Assembly: GCF_003044185.1 (NCBI RefSeq)
Contig: NZ_PYYB01000001.1
Coordinates: 930,001 to 994,000 of the forward strand
From: Paraconexibacter algicola
GTDB lineage: Bacteria > Actinomycetota > Thermoleophilia > Solirubrobacterales > Solirubrobacteraceae
DNA: 64,000 bases
Reading direction: 5' to 3'
Shown: positions 63,574 to 64,000 of the stretch, one piece after another
How positions within the stretch are numbered: position 1 is the stretch's first letter
Layout: the number at the start of each line of letters is the position of its first letter
Translations under genes and position numbers: made by a program
The notes under the pieces: generated by a model
The model's input: the letters and a program-made list of their open reading frames with translations, nothing else
Databases searched by the model: none
What the model was told of the DNA's origin: nothing

Positions 63574-64000
63574 CCGCAAGTCCGGGCAGGCCGCCCCCGA
63601 GAGCGTGCGGCGGACCCCGCCGCCCGGCCTGGAGCGCGCCAAGCCGGACATGCGCGCCCAGTACGCGAGCCGCTCCGCGAAGTCCGAGGCGCGCAACGCC
63701 GAGGTCCGCGCGAAGCTGCGCCCGCTGGCCCCCGACGAGCACCCGCGCCCGCTGAAGTTCGGGATCGCGACGTGCCTGGTCCTCGCGATCTCCAACGTGA
63801 CGCTCGCGCTGTCCGGCTACGAGCTGCAGAACTCCGACACCGACGGCGCCAACGCGTACGTCGGGGTGACCGCGTTCAGCATCATCCTCGTCGTCGCCGC
63901 GGTCGGGATGTACAAGCACAAGTACTGGGCGATCCTCGGCTTCCAGGCGCTCCTGGCGCTCACCGTGCTGATCGCCGGACTGTCCGTCGTCGTCGCCTCC
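63560..64000 (+). CDS. Membrane protein with basic N-terminus, 3' end outside window
   Basis: The frame runs open from a TTG at 63560 to the last base of the window (147 codons). AGGAGGA at 63548-63554, 5 bases before the TTG, is the strongest Shine-Dalgarno sequence I noticed in the window and supports this start inside the end of thiE. The first 70 residues are basic and hydrophilic ([22 protein letters not shown]), followed by three hydrophobic segments ([34 protein letters not shown] and [20 protein letters not shown]). Family unknown; translation is probably coupled to thiE. Confidence 0.75.
   Translation, partial: MGRRSRKSGQAAPESVRRTPPPGLERAKPDMRAQYASRSAKSEARNAEVRAKLRPLAPDEHPRPLKFGIATCLVLAISNVTLALSGYELQNSDTDGANAYVGVTAFSIILVVAAVGMYKHKYWAILGFQALLALTVLIAGLSVVVAS

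Overview
The window is chromosomal DNA of very high GC, densely packed, with genes on both strands and many 4-base ATGA/GTGA stop-start overlaps. The gene set is actinobacterial: dnaK-grpE-dnaJ-hspR heat-shock operon, FkbM and GT4 enzymes, a PgsA-type lipid synthase and CNNM/CBS pairs. Codon bias, the many apparently leaderless promoters (TAnnnT or xAnnnT ending 6-8 bases before ATG/GTG) and the mix of families suggest Actinomycetota, probably class Thermoleophilia (Solirubrobacterales-like). That placement is an inference; the window has no rRNA or other marker gene. I saw no tRNA, rRNA, CRISPR array, insertion sequence, integrase or phage gene. No gene-free stretch exceeds 300 bases.

Layout. 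1-9.2 kb: end of a CYTH protein, MYG1-family hydrolase, a MarR/MFS efflux operon, a PPK2 kinase, purine genes (purB; a GYD protein-purD-purE operon), a nitroreductase and a secreted protein. 9.2-20.4 kb: protein quality control, with clpB alone and dnaK-grpE-dnaJ-hspR as an operon. Both carry the same unusual inverted repeat upstream, a probable HspR site. A CBS/CNNM pair and a GAF-GGDEF protein lie here too. 20.6-31.3 kb: a LuxR-type regulator, then nitrate assimilation: a TetR regulator divergent from narK, then nirB-nirD-nasA, where nasA is a large fusion of molybdenum nitrate reductase, FAD/NAD reductase and a BFD [2Fe-2S] domain. 31.3-34.3 kb: a pfkB-nth-GNAT operon, divergent from an alpha/beta hydrolase.

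34.3-45.4 kb is the least ordinary part. It holds two tandem paralogous membrane proteins of unknown function, a PAP2_3 membrane phosphatase/transferase, a CDP-alcohol phosphatidyltransferase, a histidine kinase with a decayed duplicate of its own dimerisation segment, a glycosyltransferase-PHP fusion, a secreted protein, and a uracil-DNA-glycosylase-like Fe-S protein with altered catalytic motifs. The lipid-type enzymes could together make a glycosylated phospholipid, but this is only inferred from adjacency.

45.6-64 kb: ABC exporter, quinone reductase, YceH, several secreted proteins (TolB-like and NHL-type propellers), a TVP38 membrane protein, FkbM and RumA-type methyltransferases, a small zinc peptidase, a coiled-coil protein, argF, an EEP hydrolase, a cupredoxin lipoprotein and thiamine biosynthesis (thiO-thiS-thiG plus an NTF2-like gene on one strand, thiE on the other). 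The window ends inside a TTG-initiated membrane protein gene.

The observations most worth following are the HspR-like operator shared by clpB and dnaK, the PurE lacking its catalytic histidines, the nitrate reductase fusion, the tiny reading frames abutting the starts of nirB and the UDG-like gene, the paralogous membrane-protein pair, and a hairpin-rich intergenic segment at 45.4-45.6 kb.
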